Part shown: positions 13,369 to 24,607 of the stretch, piece after piece
How positions within the stretch are numbered: the stretch's first letter is position 1
Layout: each line of letters starts with the position of its first letter
Origin: Ichthyophthirius multifiliis
Taxonomy: Eukaryota; Ciliophora; Oligohymenophorea; Hymenostomatida
Direction of reading: 5' to 3'
DNA length: 48,401 nucleotides
Assembly (NCBI RefSeq): GCF_000220395.1
Contig: NW_004086185.1
Span: 1 to 48,401, forward strand
Notes under the pieces: generated by a model
Seen by the model: only the letters and a program-made list of their open reading frames with translations
What the model was told of the DNA's origin: nothing
Databases searched by the model: none
Program-made: the position numbers and the translations under genes

Positions 13369-14364
13369 TATATATATATATATATATGTTTACAAGCTAA
13401 GCTTTTTCTTCCTCTTTTTCTATAAGCTTAGTATATTTCGACTTTATTTTTTCAAGTTCTATTGATTCTTTTTATTATTTTAATAATTGTTATTTTTTTA
13501 AATTTTCGATTTATTTATATTTTTATTTTTCTTAAATTTTATTTTAATAATTCTTTAAATTTAAAATAATAAAAAATAATGTTAATTTAAAAAGAAAAAA
13601 AAACCTCCTTTGTTGTTTTTATATATTCCAATTATTAATATTCTTCTTCAGCTTATAATCTAAATTTTTCGTTCTTTAATTAAATCAAAATTTAATTTAA
13701 ATAATTTTGCTTTTATTAACTTTGGAAGATAATATATTTTTAGATAGAAATTATTTCATCAGCTTTATTAGAAATTTAAATAAAATAATCTTCGTTTTCA
13801 TAAATACAAGCTTTATAATTTTAAATATCACATTCTTTTAAAAGCTCTATATTTTTTATAATTTAATTAACTTTATTGATTAAATTATGAAAAAATAGAG
13901 GACATTTATTTTTTTAATCTTCCTTTAAGAAATTTATATTTAATATTTATGGCAAAATGCCTTTAAAAATTAATTATGAAATTTGATTAATAAAAGGATT
14001 TATTATTTTTTTAAAAAAAGTAAATAAAATCTATTAGTCTTTCTCCAAAAAAGATTCTTTTTCAAGCTTTTGGTATAAAGCATTCAAAAAATAAGTATTA
14101 TTAGGAAAATTATTAATATAAAACAAAAGATCAAATTCTTTTTTTTAATTGTATGAAAATATAAGTTCATAAATAAGTTCTATTTCTCTAAAAGATTATC
14201 TTAGTTATAAATGAAGTTCTATTAAACTTTTAGTATTTTATAAAGTTATTAATTATAAATTAAATGATTAAAGAAAATTTCTTAATAATTCAAATACTTC
14301 TTACTAAATATTTTTTAAATTGATAATAAATATATATATATATAAATTATAAAAATTATAAATA

Positions 14365-14401
<37 letters not shown>

Positions 14402-16084
14402 TAAATGTTTATATACATTCATATATATACATTTTAATATTTACATATAATATAATTTATTTTATAATTTATATCTTTTTACATTTTAATTATTTTATTC
14501 ATGATTTTTTTTATATATTTCTATTAATGTAGAAAGTCTGTAAATTTATGTTCCATATTTTAAATAATTTTTCAGGAATATATATAAACTATCATCTTTT
14601 AATTATTGTTTTAAAATAAAATAAATTCTTTTATTAATTTTTACGTGTTATATCTTATAATGTAATATTTAATTTATTTATATAGAATTCATTTCTTTAT
14701 AAATTTAGACAAAAGAGTTCATTTTATATTCCACTTAAAAGCATAATTACATATCCAATAACTTATTATTATTCTATTTAAATAATACTTTCGGTAAAAA
14801 AATAATTGAAAAATAAATTAAATTAAGATATTTATTTTTATGCTAGTTATTTTGTAAAAACAAGATTTTTTTCAATTAAATTTCTATAATCTAGTTTTGT
14901 TTATTTGTCATAATTATTTTCCCACATTTATTTTTAGATTATTTCACTTTTATGATTTAATATTTTATCAAAATCATTATTACTATATTAGAATCCTTTA
15001 ATGGAAATATTTTATTAGCTTTTATATCAAAAATATGTAATTAAGTTTTATCTAAAAAATTATATATAAAATTTACTTATTGGAATTAATAATATCGTTA
15101 TTATTTTATTAAATATTTATATTTGTATCATTTATATTTTCACTTAAAACTGTTTAGTTATCTAAAATATTATTATTTTTATTTTATACAAATTAAAATT
15201 TGCATTCATTTTAATTATTTTCAGCAATATTAGATTATTTTAAATCAATTTATGGCAAAATTTCCTAATTTAAATTAAAAAAGCTTCTACTTTTATTTTA
15301 TTAAACAAGAGAAGATATAGGATTATATATATCTTAATTATTATCGATTTATGGTATATTTAAATTTATACTAAAAGTTTAATTTGTATCTAATTTTCTT
15401 GTAAATGCGCCCATAAAGCATTAATCTATTAAAATTATAATAAAATATATAAAAACATTTTTATAAATTTAGAATAAAGATTAAAATTTACATTGGTTTT
15501 ATTAATTCAGAGTAAATGTTTAAAAAGGAAAACATTAATTTTTTAATTCTGATGATGAAAAAGTAATATCTTTTGAGTCGAAAGATATATTTGAATAATT
15601 TGAAAATTCTAATATAATAAATTATATCAATATATATATGAAAAAAAAAAAATATATATATTATATATTTATTAATTTATATATTTATATATTTATATAT
15701 TTATATTTTAATTATTATATATCTATATTTTTTTATACAATTATTATTTAGTAAAAATCCTGATTTATTATTAGAATTATAATCAGGTTGAGTCGATAAA
15801 ATATTTCCTTTTTAAAGACTAAATAAGTCTATGCTTGTATTTTAATTTAACTTTCTATCTTTATATTTAATTTATTTATATTTTTTTTTATACATTTTAT
15901 TTACCTGTATTTCTTATAAATTACGTACTACATTCATTTTCTTTTTATTCTAAAGCAAATATTTTTTTATTAAAGTAGGTTATTTATTAATTTGGATTTT
16001 ATATATTTTATTATTGAATATATTTTTCAATTAACTAATCTGCAATTGAATATTTAATATATTTATTTTCTTCTTATTTTTCAT
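11864..16084 (-). CDS. Gamma-tubulin complex component (GCP/Spc97-Spc98 family) with coiled-coil insertion
   Basis: GCP proteins bind gamma-tubulin and build the ring that nucleates microtubules at basal bodies. The start at 16084 opens MNVVRNLQEIQ-type Gln-rich leader sequence, and one intron (about 15851-15904) is clear. The N-terminal GRIP1-like part (about 13700-14300) reads LRNFLQSFNLQLITLQNTKS, then FTFFKKIINPFINQISQLIF, like the stretch before the family's helical core. The C-terminal GRIP2-like part (11864-12720) is more telling: KKYFFCERGDIIDDFLDTIV, then LKLYMIIFGKLIKFKYALKN, LRQQWQ, and HLHNYFLQFVNQKIFFF. These match the family pattern of a ring of helices ending in H..FL. Between the halves (about 13000-13700) lies a Glu/Gln/Lys coiled coil, reminiscent of the insertion in GCP6. 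(TA)n-rich introns sit near 13283-13393 and 14330-14420. Other introns are unresolved, so the exact protein length is not given. The assignment to GCP4, 5 or 6 is open. Confidence 0.75.
13319..13388. repeat. (TA)n microsatellite in a GCP intron
   Basis: A long alternating TA run filling most of a 111-bp intron (about 13283-13393) of the GCP gene, between coiled-coil exons. Confidence 0.85.
14332..14397. repeat. (TA)n microsatellite in the GCP gene
   Basis: Two TA blocks separated by a short A/T segment, within what is most likely an intron of the GCP gene upstream of the GRIP1-like exon. Confidence 0.7.
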
Positions 16085-17202
16085 TTTACATACATAATAT
16101 TTGAATTAATTAAACTAAATTTATTTTTTATATTTAAATTATTGTCTTTTTATTATTATAATCATCAAAACATACTATTTTTTTTTTTTATAATAAATTT
16201 TAAACTAAAATTTCTAAGGCTAGGGCCTTATCAAATTATTTATTTATTCTCATTCTTTATTTATATATATATATTATTATTAATATAATATAATATTATT
16301 ACTCGTATGATATTTAAACTATTTTATTATGTAAAATATTTAATTATGTTATTTCATCATTCGTATTACTATTAATGTAAGATTTGATATTTTCTCTATC
16401 TAATCTTATGAAGTTTTGTTTTAATCTTTTTTTTTTTATTTTTACTAATTAATTAATTTTAAAAATAAAATAAGTTCACTTTAATGATTTTTAGAGAATA
16501 TTTTAAAATAATAATTTTTTAATATTCTTTATATTCTAAGATCTTTTCGCTAAAATATTGAGTTATTATTAAAATGTATTTTCAGATTGATAAATAATCA
16601 TTTTATTAAATTAATTTTTTTTATAATATATATATTTTTTTAGTAGTAAAAAATATTAATAAGTATTTTTTTTTTTTTTAATGAATTTTTTTTTTTTTAA
16701 AAAAAAAAAAAATTAATATTTTTTTTAAATGTTTTTTTTTTTTTTATAAATTGATTTTTATTATAAATAAGAATTTTTTAAAAAAAACAATAATTTTAAT
16801 TTTATTAAATCTAAATTAATAAAATTATTTTATTAAAAATATTAAATATGAAAACCTTAAAATAAAAAAATAATAATAAAAAACAAAATATGATATTTTA
16901 TAACTCTGATCTTAACTAAATATATAAACAAAATATAATTCATCCCCAATAATATCGAAAATATTTATACTCAAACATATTCATGCGAAAATTCTTTTTT
17001 TTTCCTCCAACCAAAACTAAAAATATCCATAAATCCATAATAATAATGAAAATAATAACATAAATAGGTTTTCACAATTTCATTTAAATGCGTTTCTAGA
17101 TAAAAATAAATAAATTTGAATCGAACTATCGAACTAAATAAATATAAGCTAAATAAAATTCGTATTTATTACCAAAAATTTACTTTAATAAAGAGTATTT
17201 GA
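16085..17202. other. AT-rich spacer, no confident gene
   Basis: The region upstream of the GCP start is pure A/T with long T and A homopolymers at 16660-16760. From about 16900 the GC content rises slightly. Short open frames exist on both strands here, including a minus-strand run of about 120 codons ending near 17080, but neither shows a motif. With TGA as the only stop, such frames are expected by chance. Confidence 0.5.
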
Positions 17203-17640
17203 ATGAATTTTAAAAAAGTTAAATAAAAGCTAAAACTGAATAAAGAATTAAATTTAATAATTAAAAATTTTACTTTGACTGAAATTTATCAAGAATAAAA
17301 TAACTTATCTTAAAAAAAAAAGATTTTATTTAAATTATTAGTCTATAAAAAATAGGTCTTAAAATTTTACATAAGCATACATGAAATGCTTTATAGAATG
17401 AAAAAAAAAAACCGAAAAAACCCAGAATAGTTAATAAGCCATGTATATTAAGAAAAAATAAGTTTCAATAATTTCCAAAAATACAGTTTATTAAAACAAA
17501 TAAATATTATAATAAAGAAGATTATATTTCTAAAAGTTTATTTTAAAATAAAATATATATAATAAAATAGTAATTTAAAAAATAATTAAATTCTTCCATC
17601 TTATGTATTGATTACAAAATTAAAAATTCTTAAAAAATGA
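17203..17640 (+). CDS. Possible small Lys-rich protein, unrecognised
   Basis: A 145-codon frame starts at ATG 17203, immediately after an in-frame TGA, and ends at TGA 17638. It needs no intron. The product is basic and mixed hydrophobic: it begins MNFKKVKQKLKLNKELNLII, and its middle reads FYISIHEMLYRMKKKNRKNP. I recognise no domain and see no signal peptide. It would be the only plus-strand gene in the first 24 kb. Its amino-acid mix (Ile, Lys, Asn, Gln, Tyr) is also what random AT-rich DNA yields, so it may be chance. The slightly raised GC content of 16900-17460 is the main reason to list it. Confidence 0.25.
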
Positions 17641-17834
17641 AAGAACAAGCTTTATTTATGAAATAAAAAAAAACTTTTAAATGTATCTATATTTGTTTTA
17701 AAATTAATATATAATAATATTCCATTTTTTAATAATAAATAAAATAATTATTATTTTGTATTTATAATATCTAAATAAAAATGAATGTGATAAAATAATA
17801 TTTTTTTTAACAAAAAAAAAAATAACAAAAAATC

Positions 17835-19331
17835 TCATTTAAGTAAACTTTCTTCATGACCATGATTTTCATTTTTTTAACCTCTAATAGGTTACATACC
17901 TCCTTAAAGCATTTAAGCTGCTTTATCTTTTTTAGAATTCGGATCATATGTTTCTATAATTCCAATATCTTCTTTATATGTCCATTTTCTAATATAATAA
18001 CACGAAATAAACGAAATTACACCAAAACCAACAAAACAATTAATTTTAATTTAATCCATAAACATTTTATAAAAAGGCATAAGAGAAGTAAGTCCTAAAG
18101 TAATAATATTTGAAAAAGTAAATAATAATAAAAGATATCTAAAAGGTACAAGTTAAGGTGTAACAATAAGTAAACCTCCTACCATTAATGATTTATAAGC
18201 CTTAGCAACTAAAATAGGTCCCATTTCAATCCAATAGCCTGGATTAGGTCCCATAGCTTAAGTTCCGACTTAGATAATGCCTGCAATAAGTGAAGAACCG
18301 AACATAACATTTCTCGAAGGATAAGTTTTGAAAAGGACCCAGGCAAAAAGTGCTCCTATGACATCCGTAAATTACGAAACGACTAAATTTTTCATAAAAG
18401 ACCCTGATTTGATATCATTAAAAACTAAAAACGAGGATGTATATGCCATATTGGAATTAAACCAGCAAAGAATATACATAATAAAGTTAACGCAAAGTTT
18501 TGGTTAAGTAATTAATTCATTATACTTATAAAGTAGATCTTAAATAAAATTGTTAGTATCGATTTTCGCTATTTTCGATTTCTCCTCTTTATTAGCCTCT
18601 AATTCATCTTATCTATAATCGTATGAAAAAAACCATACAAAGCCAACAATTAATAATGGAAAAGCAGTAAAATTAACTAAATGATCTTTCCAATTTCCAT
18701 TAGCATTTGCATAAATGAGATAAAAAAGTCCCAAAAAAGGCTAGAAAAATCCTAGAATAACCGGAGCGCAATTATTAATAGTAGCAGAATATACATCACA
18801 TATATAAGCATATTATTATCCGAAATAAAACGCGAAAATGAAATTCCATCCAAATAAAATTAATGTTAGGAATAATGAGTTCAAAATTAACATCTTTATA
18901 CTTCCTAATATCATAAATTCCACTATAATAGTAAAAAGCATCATTTTAGCTTTATGAGGTTTAGGTATATCAAATAACATACTCATTAGAAATCCCGCAG
19001 CTTAACCAATTAATGTCAAACTTAAAATAAATGACTCCTAAAGCTTATCTGCACCACAAAATAAACCGAATTCCATTGGTATACTGTAAAATTTTTCACT
19101 TGTTAGAAATCTATAAGGATATTGGTTTTTGCACATTTCTTATTCAGTACATAATGTCCATGTGTCGTTTATGTTACATTCTAAAGATTAGGGATGGTAG
19201 AATAAAAAAGGAAGACTTAATCCAACAGTTACTTAGAAAGAAAATAATATTACAAGTATTAAAAATTAGATCTTCATTTAAGGACTAGTGTTTTCATTAA
19301 GATTAAAACTTAAAACCCCGTATTTATCCAT
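17835..19331 (-). CDS. Major facilitator superfamily transporter, SLC22 (organic cation transporter)-like
   Basis: This is a polytopic membrane transporter of 498 aa in one uninterrupted exon from 19331 to the TGA at 17835. After a short cytosolic leader (MDKYGVLSFNLNEN) comes a first membrane helix (FLILVILFSFQVTVGLSLPF). A Cys-containing outer loop follows (ECNINDTWTLCTEQEMCKNQ), then ESFILSLTLIGQAAGFLMSM and about nine more hydrophobic spans. The layout, with a large cysteine-bearing loop after helix 1 and roughly 12 spans in about 500 aa, is that of SLC22/OCT-type MFS carriers. The substrate cannot be told. The central loop (DYRQDELEANKEEKSKIAKI) is charged and cytosolic, and the C-terminal tail is hydrophilic (GGMQPIRGQKNENHGHEES). 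Its GC content is clearly above the flanking spacers. The Arg-rich loop between helices 2 and 3 typical of MFS is not obvious, so the subfamily call is moderate. Confidence 0.75.
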
Positions 19332-19638
19332 CTTTATATATATATATATATTTTTTTTTTATTTTAAATGTTTTTTTTTTAAAAAAATAAATTTTTTTAT
19401 TTAATTTTTTTTCTTTAATATTTTATTTGTTTTTCTAATATTTTTATTTTATTTTTATAATTTTTTTATAAAAAGAATTTTTTTTTTTATTTAAAGAAAT
19501 TATTAAATATTAATATTTAATTTTTTTTATACTAATAAGAATAATTTTAAAATATTTAAAACACAATATAAAATATATTTATTAATTTATATTTTGATTT
19601 GATTCAATAATAAAAAATAAAAATATAGTGTCTTTTAA

Positions 19639-19659
19639 NNNNNNNNNNNNNNNNNNNNN
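19639..19659. other. Assembly gap (21 N)
   Basis: Twenty-one N bases next to (TA)n repeats. The true gap size may differ. Confidence 0.99.
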
Positions 19660-19670
19660 AAATATAAAAA

Positions 19671-19675
<5 letters not shown>

Positions 19676-19716
<41 letters not shown>

Positions 19717-19723
19717 AAAAAAT

Positions 19724-19754
<31 letters not shown>
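19676..19754. repeat. (TA)n microsatellite pair
   Basis: Two alternating TA blocks separated by about 15 A/T bases, lying just right of the assembly gap and probably its cause. Confidence 0.9.
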
Positions 19755-19759
<5 letters not shown>

Positions 19760-20788
19760 TTCTCATTTACATAATAAATGTTAATATTATAATTTGTTTC
19801 TTAAATTGTCATATAATTTATTAAAATATATGTTTTCATAAAAGCATTTAATTTATATTTACTAATAATAATACAAAAAATAAGTTTAATAGATATTTTA
19901 TTGTTTTAATATAATATAATACTTAAAGTCGTTAATTAATAAAAAATCAAATTTATTCTAATTTTTTAAGATTGTAAAATATTTAATTTACTATATATTT
20001 AATTTTATTTTATTATTTTACTTTATAAATCTAAAATTCAATTCATGAAATTAAATTCATTTAAAATTTTAAAACAAAATATATATGTATATAAAAAACT
20101 CGTAATTTATATTAAAAATATGCAAACATATATATAAAATAAATAAAAATCTGATTTATTATTATATAAACTCTTAATATATTATTATTCTTAAAATTTT
20201 TCATTTAAAAATATATTGAAATTATTCTTTAATTAAATATTCGTCTTTTTATTCATTTTAATAATTCCCTTTTTTTTCTTAATTTAAAACATACAAATAT
20301 TTTATTTTTAAAATTCTTCCATTTATTTATTTATTAGATTTGAAAATTATAAAAAAATGTTCTTTTATACTTTAAATATTTTTTTCAAAATAATATAATA
20401 ATATAGTAATAAATTTATTTATATATTTTTATATTTATATGTGTTAAATTTGTAAATTTACTATAATAATAAATATTATTATTATTTAATTATTTTTTAT
20501 TTTCTTAAAAATAGTCTTTTATTACTAATTATTCCTTTATATTATATTTTGTAAATAAATTAAAAGAATAAATATTAAAAATGTTTTTGATTAGGATATT
20601 TAATTATAATATTATTTATTTTTTATTTCGTCCATATTATTTTTTTATTGTAAATTTATATAGAATAAGATTATTAAAAAACATATTTAAATCTATTTAA
20701 CTAATAATATATAATATATATATAAATGTATATATATATATATATATATGTTTTATTATTTATATTTTTATTTTGTTTTTTTAAAAAA

Positions 20789-22986
20789 TCAATTTAAATC
20801 AGTTTGTTATAAATTATTTGTTTTCTTCTTTTGAAAAATTTAGCAATCATTTACTTTAGAATCCCGAGAATCAATCATAGATATTCCTATATAATTAACC
20901 TACCTAACTTAAATACTAACATAGCTAATTCTAAATTATAAATTATGAATTAATTCATAAGGTTCGCTTTCTTAATTTGCATTAGATAATCTTAACCATA
21001 GACCATTTACCGACTCAGCATCAATAATAAAAAATTATTTATTTCTAAATACAATTTTCGCATGTACATTACTTATAGTCGACTCTTAGTCTTTTAATTC
21101 GATTTCACATTTTTCCTTATTTCTTCCTAATTTTATTTCTTAATTTTCAATAAGTTAAAGCTTATTTTTTTATATGGATTACGAGTTTCTCTTTTATTCT
21201 ATAACGATTATACCATTCTCTTACTTTTTTTGTATATATATTTATATATATAGAAGCAAAAATAAAAAAAAATACATCAATAGAAAGTATTTATAAATCA
21301 ATTTTAAAAGCAAACTAAAATTACATATTTTCTTTAAGTTAAATTTCTTAAATTTTAATAAAAGTACCTAATTTAGAACCTTTGTCTTTTAAAAAAAACT
21401 TTAAACCTTAAAATAATATAACTGCATGATAAGAACTAATTCTATAATCTCCCAAAAAATTAATATCATTATCTTTTCTTCTTCCAATAGTAGCACCCTC
21501 AGCATATACAGTTTTATCAATAATATAGACACCATCAGGAGATTTTATACGAATTTTAAGATTATTAAATTGTCTAATAGGTTAAAAATCGAATGGGTTA
21601 AAAATAGGAATTAATGTTTTTTAACTAAGTTTATTCATAATATCAATATGCTCTTTTGATTTTCCTTAATATTATATTTCGTTTTAAGATAATTATCTAT
21701 CTAAACATTAACTATTAATAATATTTATTATTTAGTTTTATTTTTTTTATAGAGAAGATCTCTCTAAATATGTATTATTATAACATATTGATTTTCTATA
21801 ATCTATTTCTCCATTTAAATCACAAACAACTGACTATATATAATTCGATTATAATTAATTATATAAAGGTTAAATTTAAATATCATTTAGTTATTCTTAT
21901 TCTTATACGTTTACTTATTTTTATAAAACATTATTATTACTATAATTATTACTATTATTATTACTATTATTATTACTATTATTATTATTATTATTATTAT
22001 TATTATCATTATTATTATCATTATTATTATCATTATTATTATTATTATTATAAATATTTATACTATTATTATATATAATAGATTATTATAATTGATTTTA
22101 TTAATTATTATCTTCAAAAATATATGAATTAGCAAATTATTACACTTTTTATTATAAATTATTTAAACTAATATTAGATCGTTTAAACAAGTCGCTTGCA
22201 TTATTAGTATTTGCTTCAAAAAGTATTGAATCTGAATATTATTATCTTAAATTATCAATATTATCAGTTGTACATATAATAGAATCTTGATATATACTTT
22301 ATTATTATTTAATATTAATATTATTATTATTAAGCTCATCACACAGTATTGATTATGCATATTCTTGTCTTTCTTGTTATATTTCTTATGTATCAATATT
22401 ATTATATGTTTCTTGTTATTCTTAATAATTTAATGATTTTTATCCAATTCTTATAAATTTTTATTCGCTTGTATAATAATTCTATATGCTTTAATCTTCT
22501 ATTTTATTTTAATTTTTATTTTTATATTATACAAAATATTTAAATTTTTTTATATTAAATAATAATTTAAATATCTAAATTACTTTAGTTTTTTGATTAA
22601 ATTATTATTTCATCTTATTCATATTTTTTTTCTGTTTAATTTTTATTTTCTAATAATATAAAATTTTAAGAATAATATTCACTTTTTTATTATAATAGAG
22701 GTTGATATTATTATGGAATATTTTATTCAATTTATTTTATATATTCAGTAAAACATTAATTTTTTTATGCTTTTTTAATCATTTAAAAATATATACTTAA
22801 TGATTTATTTCGGGTTTAAATTTAGTTTAATAAAACTAAATCTTTGTCGCTATATTCTAATTCATTTTAGCTATTTCCTTTTTAAGATAAAGTATTATTC
22901 GAATTTAAAATATATTTGAATGTATTCTAAAAATCTTTATATATATTTTTTTTACTAAATAATTTATTTTTCAATTTATATTTTAC

Positions 22987-23053
<67 letters not shown>

Positions 23054-23899
23054 TTCAGGTGAGTCTTCTGTATCTATACTTTCTTTTTTTATATTATTTT
23101 TTTTAATAAATTATATTTAAATACATTTAAATTTTATTTTACTTGACAAATTATTAATTAATCCTTATCCCTAGCTTTTATATTTATTTATATATAAATA
23201 TTTGCAAGAAATTATTAAATCACTAAACTATATTAAGTCATTAGTTTCTTCAATAAAAGCATTTTCTTAAAAAAAGCCATATATTTTAATTATTTATAAA
23301 ATACAAAATCCATCAATATTACATTTTTTTACGATATCAGTAATTTTTGTAAAATTTATTTTTATTCATAATTGCAATATATTTTATACGCTCCAAAATA
23401 TAGTATATTATTAATTTATTATTTACATTTATTTATATATTTCTTATGTATTAAATTATGATAATTATATTCTCCTATATCTAACTGGCTCGAAATTTTT
23501 CAATGAAAAAGGATATTCAATATTATATTTTTGGTTTTAGTTTTATTATCTTACTAAATACTATATAAATTATTATTATTAATCGTTATTATTTTCATCT
23601 TTTATATTTAAATATTATTTGTAATTTTCTTCTAAAACTTAAAGTATTAATTGTAGTTTTATAAATGAAAAATATTGATGATGATTGTAATTTTTACAAA
23701 AATCTTCGTATTCCATATTATATATTTTTTTAATTAATTTTGAACCATCAATTTTTTATTTTAAAAATTATTGCTTTAATTATTGTAATTTTATTATTTC
23801 TAAAAAATTTTATACATCTTCTGTTTCCCATTATTAAATTTATTTGGGAATTTACTTCTTTATTTCATTAAATAATTAAAATTAATCAAATGCATCCAT
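20789..23899 (-). CDS. SAM-domain plus double FHA-domain protein
   Basis: This looks like a phosphothreonine-reading scaffold. The start at 23899 (MDAFDQFQLFNEIKKQ) leads into a SAM-like domain at about residues 20-85: QQWETEDVQNFLEIIKLQQL, then KIDGSKLIKKIY and EYEDFCK, with the W..DV..FL and IDG..L marks of SAM. A Gln/Asn-rich middle includes poly-Asn tracts from (ATT)n at 22986-23052 and an Asn/Asp tract near 21944-22050. Two FHA domains close the protein. The first has IGRRKDNDINFLGDYRISSY, then HAVILF and SKLGTFI. The second, after a 52-bp intron (21224-21275), has LGRNKEKCEIELKDQESTIS, then NVHAKIVF and SVNGLWLRL. Both keep the Gly-Arg, the Ser-x-x-His and an Asn-Gly or Leu-Gly near the end. 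TGA at 20789 stops it. Total length is not a multiple of three, so at least one more intron is unplaced in the N-terminal half. Confidence 0.8.
21944..22050. repeat. (ATT)n/(ATC)n tract coding Asn and Asp
   Basis: A trinucleotide repeat that on the minus strand encodes asparagine with regular aspartate interruptions, just N-terminal of the first FHA domain. On the plus strand it gives a meaningless poly-Tyr frame. Confidence 0.85.
22986..23052. repeat. (ATT)n microsatellite coding poly-Asn
   Basis: An uninterrupted trinucleotide run of about 22 units encoding asparagine in the linker between the SAM domain and the FHA domains. Confidence 0.9.
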
Positions 23900-24607
23900 T
23901 TTTATTTATAAAAAAAAAAAAAAAAAAATTGTATGAATAAAGAATGTAATATAATTTAATTTATATTTTTCTATTAATTAAATTATTAATAATCTGAAAA
24001 TAAATTAAAATATTTTTTTATTTGATATAATAATAAATATTCGAATTTTTTATTTTAATTATCTTTTTTTTTTTTATTAAAAAAAAAATAAAAAAAATAG
24101 TTATTATTATAATTATATTTTTGATTATTTTTTATCAATTTTTTTAAAAATCTAAAGATAGGTATAATACTTGTTACATTTTTTTTAAAAAAATTAAACT
24201 ATATTTATTTTTTCAAATAAAATTTAAAAACTTTTAACAAAATATTAATATAAACAAATTTTAGATTTAAAACATTTTGATTTAATTATATTTTACATTT
24301 ATTAATATTTATTTTTTAAATAAAATTTTATTTTAAGTTGTTTTCATTATATTTTTAAAACTAAAATACTATTAAATTTAATATTTATACATTAAACTAT
24401 TTTTCTACTAAAATCAAAATAAATTTATTCATTTTTAAATAATTTATTATTTTCAATAAATTTTATTATTATATATAATAAAAATATTCTTTATAAATTA
24501 CAAAAAATGCAAAAATATAAAAAAAAAAAACAGAAAAATATAATAAAATATAAATTTAATTTTATATTTATAATTTAAAAGAAAAAAAAAAAAAAAAAAT
24601 ACAAAAA
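23900..24607. other. Divergent promoter-type spacer, no gene seen
   Basis: About 700 bases between two divergently transcribed genes (FHA protein leftward, Gln-rich protein rightward). It is all A/T with poly-A and poly-T runs and must contain both promoters. No specific element is recognisable. Confidence 0.6.

Larger units (their letters stand above)
19332..20788. other. AT-rich spacer with assembly gap and TA repeats
   Basis: A long spacer upstream of the transporter and downstream of the FHA gene. It holds a T-rich stretch (19340-19500), a run of 21 N (19639-19659) and two (TA)n blocks (19676-19711 and 19728-19754). I see no coding frame. Confidence 0.6.

Noticed and set aside
16920-17460. 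Minus-strand frame of about 120 codons starting MAYQLFWVFS
   Set aside because: It runs to a TGA near 17080 with no motif, and an open frame of this size is expected by chance when only TGA stops.
21770-22078. Plus-strand poly-tyrosine frame
   Set aside because: It is the antisense reading of the Asn/Asp repeat inside the SAM-FHA gene.
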